NCBI RefSeq assembly: GCF_004011695.2
Contig: NC_082412.1
Span: forward strand, 1,894,251 to 1,958,250
Length of the DNA stretch: 64,000 nucleotides
Reading direction: 5' to 3'
Source of the DNA: Ascochyta rabiei
Taxonomy: Eukaryota > Ascomycota > Dothideomycetes > Pleosporales > Didymellaceae
The notes below the pieces were generated by a model. The model saw nothing but the letters and a program-made list of their open reading frames with translations, was not told where the DNA came from and did no database searches. The position numbers and the translations under genes were made by a program. Within the stretch, counting starts at the first letter, position 1, and every line of letters begins with the position of its first letter. Below, piece after piece: positions 59,901 through 64,000 of the stretch.

Positions 59901-60780
59901 AACGCTTTTTCCTAATTCCTTTGCTAGCTCCTTCTAAAATAGGTCCTAGTCTGCCTTCTTAGTGTTAAACTAGGGGGTAGGGTTGTTTAGGAGCTGTATT
60001 CTAGGCATAGTAATTATAAACAGGATACCTAGGTAGTCTAAGCCTATACCTGCTAGGGTTTGCTAGTCTTCTATCTAGTTTGTAAGCCTGTGTGTGGCAA
60101 AGGTAAGGTCTAGAACACTTTCCCTGCTTATGTTTAGCCTGTAGAAGGTCCTGTACTAGGAGTATTTAGTAGCTCTAGATTTTACTCTTCTATCTAGGCA
60201 ATAAAGCTACTGGCTTTTAGTGTTATAGTAGTTATAGTAGGGTCCTACTAAGGGTAGTAGGTGTTAAAGTCCCCTAGCAGGATTAAGTTAGGCAGAGTTT
60301 AGCTATTTAGAAGCTTTCTTTCTACTGTTATTGTTCCTTATGCGTTTGTTTAGTTGTATATATTATAGATTGTAAAGTTTAACCTAGACTACTAGACTAT
60401 AATAGCTAGAAAGTCTAGGTTAGGGTTTATATCTACTGTTAGGGTAATTTGTACTAGTGTTAAACGTAGGACATAGGCTAGAACGCGTGGCCTTATGCTA
60501 TAGTCCTGTAGTAGGGGTAGGATTTGTGTAAAGGAGGGGTGGTTTACAGAGCGTATGTCTAAGTAGTCTAGAGGTTGTTATTAAGTAGGGGTAAGCTATA
60601 GTTCTTGTACTAAGACAAGGTATATAGTAAGTTCTACTGTAAGTTGCAAAGCGCTCTCTGTAGCTTATGCACTCTTATTTAGATTTACTTATAGAATCCT
60701 TAGGTTGTCTAGTATTCTAGATATGTTTATACGTTTATTATAGCCTTATAGGCTGTATATTAAATGCTATCTACTATATA
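57000..60780 (-). pseudogene. LINE ORF2 remnant: endonuclease, reverse transcriptase, RNase H
   Basis: Reading from right to left: an APE endonuclease near 60620-60190 with LVQELWL, RPRVLAYV and LLGDFNTYYPWWDP. RT spans about 59400-58400, with a GIPQGSP-derived segment (RKPCLTYSVP in a shifted reading, SPVLPILFLIYIRP in the main one) near 58690 and YLNNLAI near 58620 (from YLDDLAI, both Asp now Asn). RNase H near 57690-57270 has IYTDASSVEGGLG, RELEGIIRG, VFTDNWAA and PGHQDIAGNKKADLLAKEA; all four catalytic acidic residues are intact. Stops are TAG-type, so the ORF is dead, though less mutated than the LTR elements. Confidence 0.86.
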
Positions 60781-60789
60781 TACTTCTTT

Positions 60790-62230
60790 ATAGTTTATAC
60801 ACTTAGGTATAGTATATACGCAGGCTTTACTAGTAGTACTACACGTGTTACACTTATATAGTGTTATAGAGTGTTTATCTACGCATATCTTATATATAGT
60901 GCTATTAAGGCACCTGTTCTCTATATGTCTAAATTGCTGACATTTTTGGTATTGTGTAGTAGGAGGTGTAGGAACAAACTTCTCTACTCTTATACTAGCT
61001 CCTAGTAGGTATAGTCTATTGCGTATAGCTTGTTGTACTTCTTTTTCTGTTGCAAACGCTACACAGACAGATCCTAGTTGTTGCTTCTGTCTCCTTTTAT
61101 AGCTTGTTAGCCAGAATAGGTTACCTACTATTATTAGGCCTTTGTTAAAGGTTGTTATCTCTTACTTAAGCACCTCTAGCTCCTGGTTTATTTCTAGAGA
61201 CGTAGGGATGTTATATAGGATTACTTTATGCTATAGTTCTATTAGAAGGGCTTCCTTATAGGTAGTAACTAATTGCTAGATTACTTAGTTTTTAAGCAGG
61301 TATTTTGCGGTAAAGGAGGGCGTTGTAGTAAGAACAATGTTGTTCCTTCTACTTAGGCTAGCAGAAGTAATTACAGGAAGGCTTACTCCTTTATCTGTAA
61401 AGGCCTTATTAAAAGTATTACGCATCTCTAGGGGGGTAAAAGAGGGTAGTTCTTGCTCTAGTGTAAGAACTAGTTAGCGTACACTTAGAAAGTTCTTTAT
61501 AATAGTAGGTTGTTTCTTCTTTATAACTGTTTACTAGTCTGTATTCTTAAGGAGGTTAGCTAAAGCTGCAGATGCGTATAAGGTAGGCTAAGTAGAAGGT
61601 TAAATAGTAGGAGTCTTAGTAGCTAGAGTAGGTTTTCAAAGGAGTTTTGTTCTTATTTTAATTAATTTAGACACTATTTTAAGGTTAGATACTTAGGAGG
61701 CTAGGATAGAGAGGCCTTATTTGTTTATCCTGTTATTTTCTGTGTAGTCTTAAAAGATTTCTAGAAGGTCTAAGAGGTTTAATTATTCCTTGTTTAAGGT
61801 AGCTAGGGAAGAAGCCTAGATAACTATTGTCCTAGCAATAGATAGAGCTTCTTTTACTATTTTAGTAATAGGAGCTTAGTTTATAGGCCTAGTAGCTATA
61901 TTAAATTAGAAAGGGGGGAGCCTAGGTGCTGTTAGAGTAGCAGGTCTACTAGCTAGTTGTTTAGAGGGAGCAGAGGGTAGAGGTAACGTTGTAGTCCTGT
62001 TAAATATACTAGGTTAGTGTATTCCTAGAGTAGATTGCAGGTGTAGTATAGATAATAAGGGTATAGATATAGGTCTTAGGATTAGTTTAGGCTAGTACAT
62101 CTCTCCTAGAGGGGTTAGGGAGCTAGGGGGGCTTATTTCTATTGTCCCTGTGTTTAGAGATTAGTCTCTATTAGGTGGTGGTTCCAGTTCTATTGTCCTA
62201 GGTCCTAGGTCCTGGTCCTAGGTGGGGTTT
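60790..62230 (-). pseudogene. LINE ORF1 (Gag-like) remnant
   Basis: ORF1 proteins of Tad1-type LINEs bind RNA and end in CCHC knuckles. Here one knuckle reads Y-x2-C-Q-Q-F-R-H-I-E-N-R-C near 60908-60950 (first Cys lost to Tyr). It is followed by further Cys/His-rich sequence to about 60800 (ICVDKHS, KCNTCS). The upstream half is Leu/Ser-rich and not recognisable beyond being open when TAG is read through. The start codon could not be fixed. Confidence 0.72.
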
Positions 62231-62744
62231 TCCTTCTCTTTTTTAAGATAAAATAACTAAGAAATAACTAGAAGAGAGCTTATTTTTGCATAGAAAGAGG
62301 TACCTAGTCTCTATCTGCTTTTTAGAGCTAAAAAACAAGGAAAAGACAGTCTTAGCTTTACTATTCTTGCCTTTTTTCTATTCTTACTGGCCTAACTAGT
62401 AGACCTCTAGGAGTAGAAAGAAGGGGTTAAAAGCAGAAAGCTAAGGAAAGGCTTGTTGCTATCTAGTAGGGGTAGGGTTTGTTAGTTGTTGTGTTTGTTA
62501 AGGTAAGATCTTAGGAGATAAGATAAGATAAGATTGTTGTTGTAGGGGAGGTCTGTGCTCTGCAAATCTGAAAATTTTTGCAACAGATTAGGTTAGATAA
62601 CCAGGCAGCGTGCAGCAACTAGACGCCTAAAGGCTCTAGGAAGCTTAGGATAGTATATCCTCGCTAGGTTAAGATAGATTCTAATGTTTTTCTGGTGTGC
62701 AGGGCCCTATGTCGAAATTTTGCTTTGTCGTGAAGCTAAACTTA

Positions 62745-62851
62745 AGATAGTTAGTTGTTTTAGCATTATTAAGACCTGCTTAATAATTAAGAAAGGGCCC
62801 TGCGTTATATAAATAAGCTTAAGGGACTAAGCTAAGACAGAGGGGGGATAG
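62745..62851 (+). other. G2 3' untranslated end with polypurine tract
   Basis: Sequence between the LINE TSD and the G2 3' LTR. It ends in AAGACAGAGGGGGGATAG, a purine tract suitable as a plus-strand primer site. Confidence 0.65.
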
Positions 62852-63365
62852 TGTTATAATCTACAGAACACAGGAAGGATTTGTCTAATTACAGTAGCTA
62901 CAGCACAGTAATTATAACAATAGAATAAATAATAAGTAAGCAACAATTATATGTTAGCACTTAGCTAATAACTAATATAACATATAACCTAATTAGGGCT
63001 TAGTGTAACTAGTACAATTAGTAATTAGTGTAATTAGTAATTAGTACAATTAGTAATTAGTGTAATTAGTGCTTAGTGCAATTAGAGGATGTACAAACTA
63101 ATTAGTCTATACTACTACTATAATTATTAAAGTATATAAGTTAGTAGGAACATAACCCTTATAGTTTGTGTTTAAGTTTATTAATTAAGTTTGTCTTTAA
63201 TATCTTAACCTGCGCTGAAAATGGACAGTCTACTCTGTACTATTTAGTGCACTCTATCTTTACAAGCTTTGCTTAGTTAATAACCCTAACCGATCCACCA
63301 GTACTCATCCCCGAGAACTAATAGAATTAGTGCCTACGGTCTTTAACTAAAGTACGACTTCAACA
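62852..63365 (+). repeat. 3' LTR of G2
   Basis: 514 bp, TGTTATAATC...CGACTTCAACA. It is slightly shorter than the 5' LTR (531 bp), partly through fewer GTAATTAG-type units. It is followed by the TSD GCTAT. Confidence 0.93.
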
Positions 63366-63749
63366 GCTATCCTTAAAAAAATGCTAGACAGAATAGGTTA
63401 GTACTTACTAAAGTAAAGTAGGATATAGTAGTAACTAATAAAACTAGGGGTATAGATAGCTTATATACTGCCAGCCTCCTAGTTAGAGCTTTAGCCTGCG
63501 CAAACAGCTGTCTAGACCCTAGAGGTAAAGTAAGAGGTAAGAGAGGATTTCTGTTTAACTTTTACTAGGTAAGGGCAGAATTAGTATTAAGCCCTATCTA
63601 ACCTTACAAGGTGTTACAAGTGCCTAAACCTAGTTAGGATTAGCTATAACAGGACAGACAGAGTAAACACATCTAAAGCTAGGTTAAAACAATACAGTAT
63701 TGCTAATTATACCATTGTTTAAGCTAAACAATCTAGAGAAGGGAGGTAT
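63366..63749 (+). mobile_element. G1a gypsy 3' end (distal piece)
   Basis: Continues G1a after G2, matching about 24925-25309 of G1c and 55060-55440 of G1b. It is non-coding and ends in the purine tract GAGAAGGGAGG before the LTR. Confidence 0.9.
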
Positions 63750-63872
63750 TATTAGGCGCTGGGCCTAGGGGTACCTCTGCTAGTCTTAGCGAGCTACTAT
63801 AGGGCTAGTCAGCCCAGACTATATAAAGGTGTTAGAGGTTATTACTAATACTCTAATAATTAGTCTTGTTAC
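63750..63872 (+). repeat. Truncated 3' LTR of G1a abutting the telomere
   Basis: The first ~123 of 202 LTR bases, ending ...TTAGTCTTGTTAC. In intact copies the LTR continues with TACATACTACGTACC. Telomere repeats follow without any subtelomeric sequence in between. Confidence 0.93.
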
Positions 63873-64000
63873 GGGGGTTAGGGTTAGGGTTAGGGTTAGG
63901 GTTAGGGTTAGGGTTAGGGTTAGGGTTAGGGTTAGGGTTAGGGTTAGGGTTAGGGTTAGGGTTAGGGTTAGGGTTAGGGTTAGGGTTAGGGTTAGGGTTA
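63873..64000 (+). repeat. Telomere array (TTAGGG)n
   Basis: It begins GGGGGTTAGGG and continues as about 21 perfect TTAGGG units to the window edge, G-rich strand outward. TTAGGG is the common telomere unit of filamentous ascomycetes. Confidence 0.98.

Larger units (their letters stand above)
56614..62732 (-). mobile_element. Tad1-like non-LTR retrotransposon (LINE), minus strand
   Basis: About 6.1 kb, flanked by a 12-bp TSD AAGCTAAACTTA (56602-56613 and 62733-62744). The 3' end (left side) is a TTAA-type microsatellite tail (56614-56645) instead of poly(A). The 5' end is CACGACAAAGCAAAATTTCG near 62732. ORF1 has zinc knuckles. ORF2 has an APE-type endonuclease, RT and RNase H, the architecture of the Tad1 clade in ascomycetes. 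It is inserted in the G2 3' untranslated region. Confidence 0.9.
35741..63365 (+). mobile_element. Ty3/gypsy chromovirus G2 (complete span with six nested insertions)
   Basis: The 5' LTR is 35741-36271 and the 3' LTR is 62852-63365. Both are flanked by GCTAT (35736-35740 and 63366-63370), and the flanks on both sides are contiguous G1a sequence, so this is one insertion. Removing the nested MITE, TRIM-like element, copia B, G1b, foldback element and LINE leaves about 7 kb, normal for a chromovirus. Order: Gag, protease, RT, RNase H, integrase, chromodomain, then a ~0.5-kb 3' untranslated stretch (48153-48341, 55644-55670, 56372-56613 and 62745-62851). A purine tract (CAGAGGGGGGATAG) ends the internal region. 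Confidence 0.92.

Noticed and set aside
1..63872. Host protein-coding genes, tRNA, rRNA, CRISPR, operons or bacterial-type regulatory sites
   Set aside because: None seen. Stop density is too high outside transposon remnants, no tRNA-like cloverleaf or direct-repeat array was noticed, and the sequence is eukaryotic.

Overview
The window looks like a chromosome end of a filamentous ascomycete (Pezizomycotina-type). Its last ~128 bp are a (TTAGGG)n array running 5'->3' to the edge. Nearly everything else is transposon sequence that is very rich in TpA, poor in CpA, and full of TAG/TAA stops where TGG, CAG or CAA codons are expected. That is the footprint of repeat-induced point mutation (RIP). 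I find no intact host gene, no tRNA or rRNA gene, and no CRISPR array. Every recognisable coding region is a decayed transposon gene.

Two structures organise the window. (1) A giant inverted repeat: base x of 1..18216 pairs with base 46674-x (or 46673-x where a small indel intervenes). The arms meet around a 1,497-bp spacer at 26239-27735, and the left arm runs off the window. (2) A nest of insertions resolved by target-site duplications (TSDs). The outermost host is a chromodomain-bearing Ty3/gypsy element, called G1a here. Into it went a Ty1/copia element (copia A, TSD AATCT) and a second chromodomain gypsy (G2, TSD GCTAT). G2 runs from 35741 to 63365 and itself holds, in order: a TA-flanked MITE, a 955-bp non-coding LTR element (TRIM-like, TSD ACTAG), a second copia (copia B, TSD ATTAG), another G1 copy (G1b, TSD ATAGC), a foldback DNA element with an 8-bp TSD, and a Tad1-like LINE with a 12-bp TSD. 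Copia A carries a Fot1/pogo-like DNA transposon (TSD TA) in both arms and a third G1 copy (G1c, TSD CTGTG) in arm 1 only. The last visible piece of G1a is a 3' LTR cut after ~123 of 202 bp and capped directly by telomere repeats.

The most unusual signal is a spliced gene on the antisense strand in the long 3' region of every G1 copy. It has four exons and three ~50-nt introns; the exons total 858 nt (286 codons) in one open phase broken only by RIP-type stops. It encodes an N-terminally Cys-rich protein with a polyalanine tract, and I do not recognise it. The next most unusual signal is the palindrome centre. The two arm copies of copia A have different flanks and diverge toward the centre, which suggests recombination between two oppositely oriented copia copies rather than simple end fusion.

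Coordinates of pseudogene domains are read by eye and are approximate to a few tens of bases. LTR, TIR and TSD boundaries were counted base by base.
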